This document shows positions 34,922 through 43,535 of a DNA stretch of 50,317 bases, piece by piece. The notes under the pieces were generated by a model. It worked only from the letters and a program-made list of their open reading frames with translations, was not told where the DNA came from and ran no database searches. The number at the start of each line of letters is the position of its first letter. Positions within the stretch are counted from its first letter, which is position 1. The stretch comes from JAEUSG01 sp964590225 (GTDB lineage Bacteria; Fibrobacterota; OXYB2-FULL-49-7; JAEUSG01). The translations under genes and the position numbers were made by a program. The DNA lies in the NCBI GenBank assembly GCA_964590225.1, contig CAZPWS010000020.1, positions 1-50,317 on the forward strand, given 5' to 3'.

Positions 34922-36232
34922 CTATATCCTGTCCAATACAGCAGCCATATCCTTGGTCCATGAATTGAATATTACAGACGGAGTAATAAGTGGCGGCATC
35001 AAGTAGAGCGTGTCCCCAAGTGGACGCATAAAATACCCCCTGTCAATCATGGCGAATGCCACAGCTCTACTCATTCTACTTGTGCTATTAAATTTTTTGT
35101 TACTCTTTTTATCAATGATGTCAAATGCCCCAACGAAACCAGTCTGACGGATGTTTCTAACTGAAGGATGACTTTGAAGCTTTTTAAGCGCCATTTCCAT
35201 CGCTCTAATTTTTGGCTTAAGCTTTTTAAGAACCGCCTCCTCTCTGAACTTTCGCAACACCTCTCGCGCCAATGAACAAGCAAGAGGATTACCGGTATAA
35301 CTATGGCTGTGTAAAAAGGCCTTATCATCCTGATAATCTGCATAAAAAGCGTCATAGATACTGTCGTTAGTAACTACTGCAGCAAAGGGCATATAGCCAC
35401 CCGTTATTCCTTTTGAAAGACAGAGAAAATCAGGAGTTATAGCAGCTTGCTCACAGGCAAAAAGGGTGCCGGTTCGCCCAAAGCCAACAGCGATTTCATC
35501 GGCAATTAAATGGATATTCTTTGCTATGCATAAACGAGAGAGCTTCTGTAAATATACAGGAGGGTACATATTCATCGAATTGGCACACTGGATCAAAGGT
35601 TCTATTGCGATAGCAGCAACGGTCTTGTCGTCACATGCATTCACACACTCTTCCATGAATAAAAAACATTCAGCATTACACTTTTCCCGTGACAGCGCAA
35701 AAGGACAAGAGTCACAAGATGGCGCCCTTGCATAACTGACATCAATCAACAAGCCTGCATAATGTTTTCTATAAAGCTCCATCCCACCAAGCGAAAGAGC
35801 GCCAACTGTCTCGCCATGGTAGCCACCGGTAAGCGAGATAAATCTATTCTTAGAGCTACCGCACTGTTTCCAGTACTGAAAACTCATTTTAAGAGCAATT
35901 TCAATCGCAGATGAACCGTTATCGGCAAAAAAAATCTTTGAAAGCCCTTTAGGAGTTACAGACAACAATTCTTGTGCAAACATTAGAGCCGGCTCATGTG
36001 TACAACCTGCAAATATTACATGCTCTAATATTGACGCCTGTCTTTTTAGTGTAAGATTCAACGATCTGTTTGAATGGCCGAAAATATTAACCCACCATGA
36101 CGAAATTGCGTCTAAATATGCTTTACCATTTTCATCGTACAGATATACCCCTCTCCCACGAACAATTTTTAGAGGTGGGCGTTCCTCGTAGTCCTTCATC
36201 TGCGAACAAGGATACCATATCTGGCTTAACAT
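34922..36232 (-). CDS. bioA: Adenosylmethionine-8-amino-7-oxononanoate aminotransferase
   Basis: The 436-residue PLP enzyme makes 7,8-diaminopelargonic acid in biotin synthesis. BioA signatures are ISSWWVNIFGHSN near 40-52, GGYHGETVGALSLGG, DEIAVGFGRTGTLFACE and the PLP lysine in LSKGITGGY. SAM is the amino donor in this family. It is the last gene of the ugd run, 13 bases after ugd, and no other biotin gene (bioB, D, F) is in the window. The 3' end lies 16 bases from the convergent icmF. Confidence 0.94.
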   Translation of the reverse strand: MLSQIWYPCSQMKDYEERPPLKIVRGRGVYLYDENGKAYLDAISSWWVNIFGHSNRSLNLTLKRQASILEHVIFAGCTHEPALMFAQELLSVTPKGLSKIFFADNGSSAIEIALKMSFQYWKQCGSSKNRFISLTGGYHGETVGALSLGGMELYRKHYAGLLIDVSYARAPSCDSCPFALSREKCNAECFLFMEECVNACDDKTVAAIAIEPLIQCANSMNMYPPVYLQKLSRLCIAKNIHLIADEIAVGFGRTGTLFACEQAAITPDFLCLSKGITGGYMPFAAVVTNDSIYDAFYADYQDDKAFLHSHSYTGNPLACSLAREVLRKFREEAVLKKLKPKIRAMEMALKKLQSHPSVRNIRQTGFVGAFDIIDKKSNKKFNSTSRMSRAVAFAMIDRGYFMRPLGDTLYLMPPLITPSVIFNSWTKDMAAVLDRI

Positions 36233-36245
36233 TTTTATGTAATTA

Positions 36246-37613
36246 CTAAATTCTTGTCAGAGGAGGCTTCCCGATAGGATACACATTAAAACCCATATCG
36301 AATAGCATCCCATGATTGAGAATATTTCTACCGTCAAAAATATAGGTAGGTCTGACCATTAAGCCGATAATTTTTTTGTAATCGAGCGCTTTATAAATTT
36401 CCCATTCTGTTAACACAACCACTGCATGAGCAGAACTCACAGCGCGGTATGGGTCAGTTTCGAAAGAAATTTTACCGTCAACTCCAATCAAATCTTTCTT
36501 TGCATTATCGAGAGCTTTAGGGTCGGAGACAACAACATCAGCTCCTTCGGCCAACAGCCCTTTTACAACTGTTATAGCAGGAGACTCTCTTGTATCGCCC
36601 GTGTCTGCTTTAAATGCAAATCCCAACACCGCAATTTTTTTATCGACCACACTGTTAAACATTGACTGCACAACCGTTTCAACAAGCCTGTTCTGCTGCC
36701 ACTCGTTAATATCAACAACTTGGCGCCAGTAGGAGGCAACCTCGGGTAACCCATAATGTTCACAAAGATATGAAAGATGAAGTATATCCTTTTTGAAGCA
36801 TGATCCACCAAAACCTATGGAAGCTTTAAGAAACTTTGAACCAATACGGGAATCCATGCCTATGGCATGAGCCACTTCCGTAACATCGGCACCAGTTTTT
36901 TCGCATAAGGCAGAAATAGCGTTAATTGAAGAAACTCTTTGCGCCAAAAATGCGTTGGCCGCAAGCTTGGAAAGTTCAGAACTCCAGACATTCGTTTGAA
37001 GTATCCTGTCCCGAGGAACCCATCTCGCATAAATTGACGAAATAATTTTTCGTGCTGCAATCCCCCGTTCGGTTTCATCGGATCCTACAAGAATTCTATC
37101 GGGATTTAGAAGATCGTTTACAGCACTTCCCTCTGCAAGAAACTCTGGATTTGAAAGCACCTCAAAATGGAAACCATTTTCATTCTGAGATAAAATCTTT
37201 TTCATGGCATCAGCGGCACGAACAGGCAAAGTGCTTTTTTCCACAATAATTTTATTGCCATTGGCAACCATTGAAATTCGTCTGGCCGTTTTTTCCCAGT
37301 ATTGCAAATCAGCCGCCATTCCTGCACCGCGACCAAAAGATTTGGTGGGAGTATTAACGCTTACAAAAATTATTTCGGCATCTCTAATTCCTGAATCTAT
37401 TTCTGTAGTAAAGAATAGGTTTTTGCCCCGGCAGCGTTTAACAATATCAGCGAGACCAGGTTCGTATATAGGCAGAGAGTCGCCATTCCATGCCGCAATT
37501 CTATCCTTATTAATATCCGCTACGGTGACGGTTATGTCGGGGCAGTTATCGGCAATTACAGCCATAGTCGGGCCGCCTACATAGCCTGCCCCTATGCACA
37601 AGACTCTCAGCAA
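36246..37613 (-). CDS. ugd: UDP-glucose 6-dehydrogenase
   Basis: The 455-residue enzyme makes UDP-glucuronate from UDP-glucose and 2 NAD+. It has the N-terminal Rossmann loop GAGYVGGPTMAVIA at 8-21, SVNTPTK, EKSTLPV, NPEFLAEGSAV and the catalytic Cys272 in GFGGSCFKKDILHL, followed by a C-terminal UDP-binding domain. The sequence (PIYEPGLADIVK, YEVVASYWRQVVD-like segments) is of the long, eukaryote-like branch. The start is TTG at 37613, lying inside the overlap with the 60-codon gene upstream. The product could feed capsule or lipopolysaccharide sugars. Confidence 0.95.
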   Translation of the reverse strand: MLRVLCIGAGYVGGPTMAVIADNCPDITVTVADINKDRIAAWNGDSLPIYEPGLADIVKRCRGKNLFFTTEIDSGIRDAEIIFVSVNTPTKSFGRGAGMAADLQYWEKTARRISMVANGNKIIVEKSTLPVRAADAMKKILSQNENGFHFEVLSNPEFLAEGSAVNDLLNPDRILVGSDETERGIAARKIISSIYARWVPRDRILQTNVWSSELSKLAANAFLAQRVSSINAISALCEKTGADVTEVAHAIGMDSRIGSKFLKASIGFGGSCFKKDILHLSYLCEHYGLPEVASYWRQVVDINEWQQNRLVETVVQSMFNSVVDKKIAVLGFAFKADTGDTRESPAITVVKGLLAEGADVVVSDPKALDNAKKDLIGVDGKISFETDPYRAVSSAHAVVVLTEWEIYKALDYKKIIGLMVRPTYIFDGRNILNHGMLFDMGFNVYPIGKPPLTRI

Positions 37614-37789
37614 GCGAGATCGAACCTATTTTCGAGCCAATATTTTCTGAAGTCGGGTTCGTGTTTAATAAGCCACTCTTCGTGAGCCTTGTCGCCAAGA
37701 TCTAAACCAGCTTTCTCCGAAGCAATCCACTTATGTTTTCCAATCTCAAGCGACTTTTTGCGTCGATACTCTCTTATTTCATCCAGCAT
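37607..37789 (-). CDS. Small 60-residue protein of unknown function coupled to ugd
   Basis: This charged, helical 60-residue product is not recognised. Its middle part (KHKWIASEKAGLDLGDKAHEEW) is similar in style to a motif found in small bacterial proteins with an 'SE-x-AG-x-D-x-G' pattern, which may bind or position sugar-related enzymes; this is a loose likeness only. Its stop overlaps the TTG start of ugd by 7 bases, so it is probably translated, and may be needed for ugd translation. A 60-base gap separates it from rfaE1. Confidence 0.55.
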   Translation of the reverse strand: MLDEIREYRRKKSLEIGKHKWIASEKAGLDLGDKAHEEWLIKHEPDFRKYWLENRFDLAC

Positions 37790-37849
37790 ATTTATTATTC
37801 ATCCCTCTCTTAGCGGCATCCCTTTACCGCAGACATAAGATACAATTTT

Positions 37850-38839
37850 TCAAACTTTGCCATACAGTTCTTTGTAGATATCACTGCAAGTTGCAACAGC
37901 AGTACCAACCTCACGGACAACAATTCCCGCAGCACAGTTTGAAAGATAGGCTGCCTCATGAAATGTTGCCCCTGCCGAAACAAAAGCGGTAAAAGTGCCA
38001 ATAACAGTATCGCCAGCACCCGTAACATCATACACTTCACTTGCCATGGTTGGTATTTTTGTAAAACCTCCCCCCCTTTCAAAAAGGGCCATTCCCTCCT
38101 CACTCAGCGTAATTAGCGCCGCATCAAGACCAAGTTCGCGTTGAAGTTTCCACCCTGCTTCAGATAGGGATTTCTCACCTGTTATTTTTATACCTGTCAG
38201 TGCTTCAGCTTCCTTACGGTTTGGCGTAATAAGAGAGGCGCCGGCATACGAACTCTGATGTTTAATTTTTGGATCAACAGCCACAAAAAGGCCGCGTCGT
38301 TTTGCCTCCATTATAACCTCTTGCGCCATTTCAGCCGTAACCGCACCTTTACAGTAATCAGAAATAACTATTGCTGATGCTTCCTGCATTGCGGCAATTA
38401 TATTGCCTACTATTTTTGTTTTGGTGGCTGTGCAAACATCAGCCGCAATCTCATTATCGAACCGCACAACCTGTTGATTATGAGCAACAACTCTTGTCTT
38501 TACGGTTGTTGGCCTTTCCTTATCAATAACCAGCTTCTCTTTATCAATACCTTTTTTGGCAAGGATTGTAAAAAGTCTCTTTGCATTGGCATCTCTTCCG
38601 CATACTCCTATAAGAACCGGTTTGGCACCAAGAGAAATAAGATTGTTAGCAACATTGGCAGCGCCGCCAAGGGTTTCTGATTCTCTCTTGATATCTACCA
38701 CAGGAACCGGAGCTTCTGGCGAAATACGGTTTACACTTCCCCACAAATACCTATCAATAATAACATCACCCCAAACAATAATCTTTTGATTTTTAAGCTT
38801 TTTAGCAAGGATAGTAAACTTTTTACGGGAAACATCCAT
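37850..38839 (-). CDS. rfaE1: D-glycero-beta-D-manno-heptose-7-phosphate kinase (RfaE1/HldE kinase domain)
   Basis: The start at 38839 (MDVSRKK) is favoured because GAGAGG then lies 9 bases upstream; an ATG three codons earlier abuts that site. The 329-residue pfkB-type sugar kinase has VWGDVIIDRYLWG, SPEAPVPVV, TLGGAANVANNL and the catalytic DVTGAGDTV near the C-terminus. These are HldE N-terminal kinase features, for ADP-heptose in the lipopolysaccharide core. The cytidylyl/adenylyltransferase half is absent, so rfaE2 must be elsewhere. Confidence 0.93.
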   Translation of the reverse strand: MDVSRKKFTILAKKLKNQKIIVWGDVIIDRYLWGSVNRISPEAPVPVVDIKRESETLGGAANVANNLISLGAKPVLIGVCGRDANAKRLFTILAKKGIDKEKLVIDKERPTTVKTRVVAHNQQVVRFDNEIAADVCTATKTKIVGNIIAAMQEASAIVISDYCKGAVTAEMAQEVIMEAKRRGLFVAVDPKIKHQSSYAGASLITPNRKEAEALTGIKITGEKSLSEAGWKLQRELGLDAALITLSEEGMALFERGGGFTKIPTMASEVYDVTGAGDTVIGTFTAFVSAGATFHEAAYLSNCAAGIVVREVGTAVATCSDIYKELYGKV

Positions 38840-38860
38840 TTTATTCATCCTCTCTAATAA

Positions 38861-39508
38861 TCAACCACCAAACAGCCTGCCTATACCGTAGATATCAAGA
38901 AGAATTGTTCTATACGGATTCCATAACGGATTGAGAATAAAGCTAAAGGCTGGAATTTTTATAATCCACTCAAGCGAAATTAAGCCTATAAATATAAAGG
39001 GAACTATTCTCATGGCATGCATATAGCGGAATTCGCTTTCTCTCGACATAAAACCACGAATAATATTTGATCCATCAAGAGGAGGAAGGGGAAGAAGATT
39101 AAAAAATGAGAGTCCAATATTAATCATGATTAAATACACAAAAAAATGGTTGGCATATCCGGAAACAACCCCGCCAAAAACATTAAGATACAACAGAGAA
39201 ACAAGCCAGCCAAAAACAATATTGGAAAGCGGACCAGCAAGCGCTACCCACACCATGTCCCTCTTGGGATTACGCAAACGCAATGGATTTACCGGCACAG
39301 GCTTTGCCCATCCAAAAGGCCCAAAAAGCAACATTATGGTTCCAAGCAAATCAAGGTGGGATAAAGGATTAAATGACAGTCGTCCCATTCTTTCTGCCGT
39401 GTCGTCCCCAAGTTTATTGGCCGTCCAGCCATGCGCATATTCATGTATAGTTAGGGAAATAAGAATTGCCGGAAAGCGGAAGAAAAAGGTAAAAAAAAGA
39501 TTTTCCAT
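38861..39508 (-). CDS. Site-2 protease-type zinc metallopeptidase (M50)
   Basis: The 215-residue membrane protein has the zinc motif HEYAH (His22, Glu23, His26) in the first helix and the third ligand Asp145 in LPPLDGSNI. The SFNPLSHLDLLGTIML and NPLRLRNPKRDMVWVALAGPLSN segments are typical of the short YwhC-like M50 group. It lacks the PDZ domain of RseP. Such proteases cut membrane-bound regulators; no anti-sigma partner is nearby. It follows the deacetylase gene by 4 bases. Confidence 0.9.
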   Translation of the reverse strand: MENLFFTFFFRFPAILISLTIHEYAHGWTANKLGDDTAERMGRLSFNPLSHLDLLGTIMLLFGPFGWAKPVPVNPLRLRNPKRDMVWVALAGPLSNIVFGWLVSLLYLNVFGGVVSGYANHFFVYLIMINIGLSFFNLLPLPPLDGSNIIRGFMSRESEFRYMHAMRIVPFIFIGLISLEWIIKIPAFSFILNPLWNPYRTILLDIYGIGRLFGG

Positions 39509-39512
39509 TACA

Positions 39513-40820
39513 TTAATCCCGCATCATTTCTGAAACTTTCATAAGTGAATAATCGAGCCCCCTTAGAGTATCAATAAGCTCCCCAAGAAAATCTACCATT
39601 TTATTTTCTTTTCTCAAAGTGCCTATGTGCATTAATACAATTCCGCCATTGAGCCCATTGCTATCTTTCTCGCCAAATCTTACTATTTTCTCAATTACTG
39701 CCCGTGGATGGAAAAAACCGGCATCAGTGGAATTCACCACCCAATCGTTGGTATCAAGGTTTGTTCGCCACGAAACGCCCTCTGTCCAACCAACATGGTT
39801 GTAATTTATACTTTCGCCCCATGCACAAAGCTCATCGTTAATTTCGCCATATGGTGCTCTCCAGAACCTACTGATTTCACAACCCTCAGCCAATGCGCGC
39901 AAAATAGAATCTGTTTTTAATAATTCTTCCGCAAGAACGGATTGAGATAGTGTCGGAAGCGTTAACTGCATACCATTCTGCTCAAGCGTCGTAAGATGCG
40001 GATGGGAGAAGGTATGATTCGCTATTTCGTGACCATCGCGACAAACACGAATAACTATGAATGGATATTTTTTTGCGTAAAATCCCGTAATAAAAAAAGT
40101 ACTCTTAACGCCTCGGCTCAATAAAGTGTCGAGTAGTCTTTCTGACTCTTCAAGATGTGCCCCTGCATCAAATGTCAGGGCTATCGCCCTCTTGGAAACA
40201 TCTCCCCGAGTAAAGCTTTTCGATAGTGCCGCTCTTTTGGTGCCCTTTTTTGTTTTAACAACAGAACTGGATATTTCGTTGTAGAAAACCTCAGCCTGAG
40301 AGGAATCAGGCACATTGACAGTCTGCTGCGATGAGGGGAGCCCATTCTCATTACTTCGAATCCTATCAATAATTGATATGCCAAGAATAATTGTTAAACA
40401 GGCAAAAACCGCTCCAAACACAACAAAGTAAGCTGGATGAATGGTTCTTCGTACCTTTACCGCAAAGAGTCTTTCCGAAATCGAACGAAGCTCTTTTTCG
40501 GTATTGGCCGCCGACAGGAGCTCCTCAACAGTTACCCGTTCACCGCTCTTTAATTCACCACGACGAATATCCTCTGATTTTTCTTCTCTTGCTTGATTTT
40601 CAATATCCCCGATAGAGCGGCCGCTTTTCTCAACAAAACCACGCTGCCCCTCAACCCTGTGATGAACAATTTCCTGTTTAACGCGCCACTCTGAAAGACA
40701 TTTATCCGAGCAAAAGGCTTCGTTGTTCTCCCTTTTATAGGTACCAGCCTTAAGTATTCTTCGACACCATACGCAATAAGCTACTTTTGCGCGGTTTTTT
40801 TTGGCTTTTCGTTTACCCAA
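39513..40820 (-). CDS. Polysaccharide deacetylase with N-terminal zinc finger and membrane anchor
   Basis: The 435-residue protein is an unusual fusion. Residues 1-45 hold a short four-Cys zinc site (Cys16, Cys19, Cys37, Cys41; CVWC and CSDKC), then a charged helix. One membrane helix (about 129-151) follows, and a NodB deacetylase domain lies from about 210. The NodB metal site is TFDAG (Asp218) with H-x3-H at His269/His273 (NHTFSHPHL). The zinc finger would be cytoplasmic and the enzyme periplasmic, so it may act on peptidoglycan or polysaccharide at the inner membrane. It lies between secF and the M50 gene. Confidence 0.87.
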   Translation of the reverse strand: MGKRKAKKNRAKVAYCVWCRRILKAGTYKRENNEAFCSDKCLSEWRVKQEIVHHRVEGQRGFVEKSGRSIGDIENQAREEKSEDIRRGELKSGERVTVEELLSAANTEKELRSISERLFAVKVRRTIHPAYFVVFGAVFACLTIILGISIIDRIRSNENGLPSSQQTVNVPDSSQAEVFYNEISSSVVKTKKGTKRAALSKSFTRGDVSKRAIALTFDAGAHLEESERLLDTLLSRGVKSTFFITGFYAKKYPFIVIRVCRDGHEIANHTFSHPHLTTLEQNGMQLTLPTLSQSVLAEELLKTDSILRALAEGCEISRFWRAPYGEINDELCAWGESINYNHVGWTEGVSWRTNLDTNDWVVNSTDAGFFHPRAVIEKIVRFGEKDSNGLNGGIVLMHIGTLRKENKMVDFLGELIDTLRGLDYSLMKVSEMMRD

Positions 40821-40827
40821 ATATCAC

Positions 40828-41739
40828 TTAGCTTTTTTTATTTTTCCTCAAGGATTCCGGATTCCACGCTCCAAGGATAGCACTCGCAACACCAATCGAG
40901 GAATAGGTACCTATTATTATTCCAAATCCCATCACAAAAGCAAAATCCCTAATTACACTTGTTTTGATCATAAAAAGACATATTACAGCTATCATTGTTG
41001 TTAACGAAGTTATAAGGGTTCTGTTTAAAGTGCTATTGATAGACAAATCTATAATTTCAAATACAGAGTTTTTAAAATTAGAATGAATATTTTCTCTGAT
41101 TCTATCGAACACGATAATGGTATCGTTAATAGAATAGCCAATTAGAGTAAGAAATGCAGCAACAACAGGCAGCGAAAATTCAAGCCCAAGAGCCGTAAAA
41201 AAACCAAGCGCTATAACTACATCGTGAAACAGCGGCACCACCGCTGCAACACCGAACTTGAACTCAAAACGAAACGCGACATACAGGATAATGGCTATAA
41301 GAGAGAGAATTGTGGCAAGAACCGCCTGTTTCTTTAACTCGTCACCAATCTTTGGGCCAACAGCTTCCTCGCGCATAACCTCAAATTTACCAGGATAATC
41401 TGCTTCAAGAATCGCCGTAACAGTGGCCAAACCTCTCCCCAGCTCATCCTGTTTTTTTACGCCGATCATAATTTCATTTGCTGATGGAGCACCCACATTT
41501 TTTATTTCCAGATCGCCAAGTTCAGTGGTCTTACCCGCAAACGAAGCACGAACAGCAGAAAGCTCAACCTTCTCACTAAACCGTATATGTATGAAGGAGC
41601 CGCCCTTGAAATCTATGCTGTAATTTATCCCCTTTACCAGAATCAGTGTGAGCGATGAAATAAAAAGCAGTGTCGAAAAGAAGAAAAATATTTTCCGCTT
41701 GGCCATCCATTTAATGTTTACATTTGAAATAAGTTTCAT
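40828..41739 (-). CDS. secF: Protein translocase subunit SecF
   Basis: The 303-residue membrane protein has six predicted helices. The SecF signatures are FKGGSFIHIRFSE near the start, a periplasmic P1 loop, and in the C-terminal half FRFEFKFGVAAVVPLFHDVVIA and SINDTIIVFDRIREN. SecF works with SecD to drive late steps of Sec export using the proton gradient. It lies 13 bases after secD. Confidence 0.95.
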   Translation of the reverse strand: MKLISNVNIKWMAKRKIFFFFSTLLFISSLTLILVKGINYSIDFKGGSFIHIRFSEKVELSAVRASFAGKTTELGDLEIKNVGAPSANEIMIGVKKQDELGRGLATVTAILEADYPGKFEVMREEAVGPKIGDELKKQAVLATILSLIAIILYVAFRFEFKFGVAAVVPLFHDVVIALGFFTALGLEFSLPVVAAFLTLIGYSINDTIIVFDRIRENIHSNFKNSVFEIIDLSINSTLNRTLITSLTTMIAVICLFMIKTSVIRDFAFVMGFGIIIGTYSSIGVASAILGAWNPESLRKNKKS

Positions 41740-41752
41740 TGTTTACCCACTA

Positions 41753-43465
41753 TTAAATTGAAAGTTTTGTAAGGTCGGACTTTGATAAAAGAACCCTATT
41801 GAAAATTTGCCTTGTAACCCAAACACCAGTAAACATCGATGACATAATTCCAATAATCAAGGTTATGGCAAAACCTTTAAGGGGGCCTGTTCCATAGTAC
41901 TGAAGGATAATTGCAGTTATAAGCGAAGTTATATTGGCATCAAAGATGGCCTTAAATGCCCTTGCATAACCGGCCGCAACCGCCGCCTTAACAGTTTTTC
42001 CAGTTTCTAGCTCTTCTTTAATTCTTTCATTGACAATTACATTCGCATCAACAGCAATTCCGATTGTAAGTATGATACCGGCAATACCTGGCAGAGTAAG
42101 CGTGAGCCCCATACCAGCAAGCACCGCAAGCAGAAATACAACATTTAGAGCAAGTGCAACAACTGCCAATGTCCCTGTCTTTTTGTAAAAGACAAACATA
42201 AATAGACACACAAGTATAAAACCAAGAGCAGTTGCTTTTGTACCTTGGTCGATAGAGTCTTTTCCAAGTGAAGGGCCAACGATTCTTTCTTCGATAATAT
42301 CCATTGGAGCCGGCAATGCACCAGCACGAAGAATTACAGCAAGATCCCGTGCCTCTTCATAGCTCGACATACCAGATATCTCTGCTCTGCCACCAGAAAT
42401 TTTGCCTTTTATTACAGGAGCGGAAAAAATCTGTCCATCGAGTACAATAGCGAGCCGCTTATCCACATTTGCAGCTGTTACCCGCGAAAACCTTTTGCCA
42501 CCGTCATCGTTAAGAGTCATGTTAACAACGGCCCCAGCGCCCTTAAAACCACTATTATCTATTGATGGTTTAGCATCTTTCAGAAATGCTCCCGTTAGCT
42601 CCGCTTTTGACTTAAGAAGATATAGCCGCCTAAATTCATTACCCTTGCTCTTATCGCCTTCCAGACTACTCCCCCACGCAAACTCCACAGACGAAGAAAA
42701 CACACCCGCATCCATCGCTTCGGCAATCATTCTTCTGACTCGCTCAATGTTGTTTTTTGGAACAGCAATATCGTATCCTGCCTTAACAAGCAGAGATGAA
42801 AAAGGTCTGTCTGCCTCAATACTTTTTTCTATTTCGAGCGCGCTCTTTTCTTCGTCTGACATTAGCGATGTATCCTTTGAGCTATCCTTTGGGGCAGCAA
42901 CAGAACCAAACAAATCCGCCACGGAAGAAGATGTGTCAGGTGTTGAGTCACGAACTGCAACAGCCTGTACAGAAGAATCGGCAAGTTTGCCCTTTTTCAC
43001 AAACCTATCAATAGCCTCAATTGTAGGACCAAGCTCCTCTGCCTCTCTAACCAGTTTGAACTCAAGCTGAGCTGTGGAACCAACAAGGTTTTTGGCCCGT
43101 TCGATATCGCTGAATCCGGGCATTTCTACTACAATTCTTTCGTCTCCCTGTTTCTGAATAACGGGCTCAGATACGCCAAACTGATCGACACGATTGCGAA
43201 TAACGCCAAGCGCCCTGTTAAGCGCATCGGACGCTTCATCTCCAGAAAGTTTCGATTTGTCTATTTCCATTACAAGACGGATACCACCCTGCAAATCAAG
43301 GCCAAGCTTAATGGCGCCATTAAACTCATTGGGATTTTCGAATTCAAGTTTCGCTCTGTCGGCTGGAGAAGTTGAATGGAAACGGATAGTGGGATACAAC
43401 TTGTAAACAGCAATCGCAAACAGTAGAACAACAAAAAACAACTTTAAATTGGCATTTTTGACCAT
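41753..43465 (-). CDS. secD: Protein translocase subunit SecD
   Basis: The start at 43465 (MVKNANLK) has AAGGA about 9 bases upstream; a TTG five codons earlier is less likely. The 570-residue protein has one N-terminal helix and GLDLQGGIRLVMEID in periplasmic domain P1. A large P1 loop with a roughly 120-residue Ser/Asp-rich insertion (about 170-290, SSVADLFGSVAAPKDSSKD) follows, then five C-terminal helices with IAVDANVIVNERIKEEL. It heads the secD-secF-deacetylase operon. The insertion makes the P1 region larger than usual. Confidence 0.95.
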   Translation of the reverse strand: MVKNANLKLFFVVLLFAIAVYKLYPTIRFHSTSPADRAKLEFENPNEFNGAIKLGLDLQGGIRLVMEIDKSKLSGDEASDALNRALGVIRNRVDQFGVSEPVIQKQGDERIVVEMPGFSDIERAKNLVGSTAQLEFKLVREAEELGPTIEAIDRFVKKGKLADSSVQAVAVRDSTPDTSSSVADLFGSVAAPKDSSKDTSLMSDEEKSALEIEKSIEADRPFSSLLVKAGYDIAVPKNNIERVRRMIAEAMDAGVFSSSVEFAWGSSLEGDKSKGNEFRRLYLLKSKAELTGAFLKDAKPSIDNSGFKGAGAVVNMTLNDDGGKRFSRVTAANVDKRLAIVLDGQIFSAPVIKGKISGGRAEISGMSSYEEARDLAVILRAGALPAPMDIIEERIVGPSLGKDSIDQGTKATALGFILVCLFMFVFYKKTGTLAVVALALNVVFLLAVLAGMGLTLTLPGIAGIILTIGIAVDANVIVNERIKEELETGKTVKAAVAAGYARAFKAIFDANITSLITAIILQYYGTGPLKGFAITLIIGIMSSMFTGVWVTRQIFNRVLLSKSDLTKLSI

Positions 43466-43466
43466 C

Positions 43467-43485
43467 TTTGATTCCTTCAATCAAA
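43467..43485 (-). promoter_or_regulatory. Hairpin holding the secD ribosome site in its loop
   Basis: TTTGATT (43467-43473) and AATCAAA (43479-43485) are perfect 7-base inverted arms around CCTTC. In the mRNA the loop is GAAGG, the core of the secD ribosome site, 1 base before the start codon region's GATG. The AT-rich stem is weak. Confidence 0.35.
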
Positions 43486-43535
43486 ATGTTACAGCTATTT
43501 ATGAAGAGTGTGAAAAGATAATCGATTACAGCACT

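Noticed and set aside
42402..43070. Plus-strand open frame of 222 codons
   Set aside because: It is antisense to secD, and its Ser-rich composition mirrors the minus-strand codons. No ribosome site is seen.
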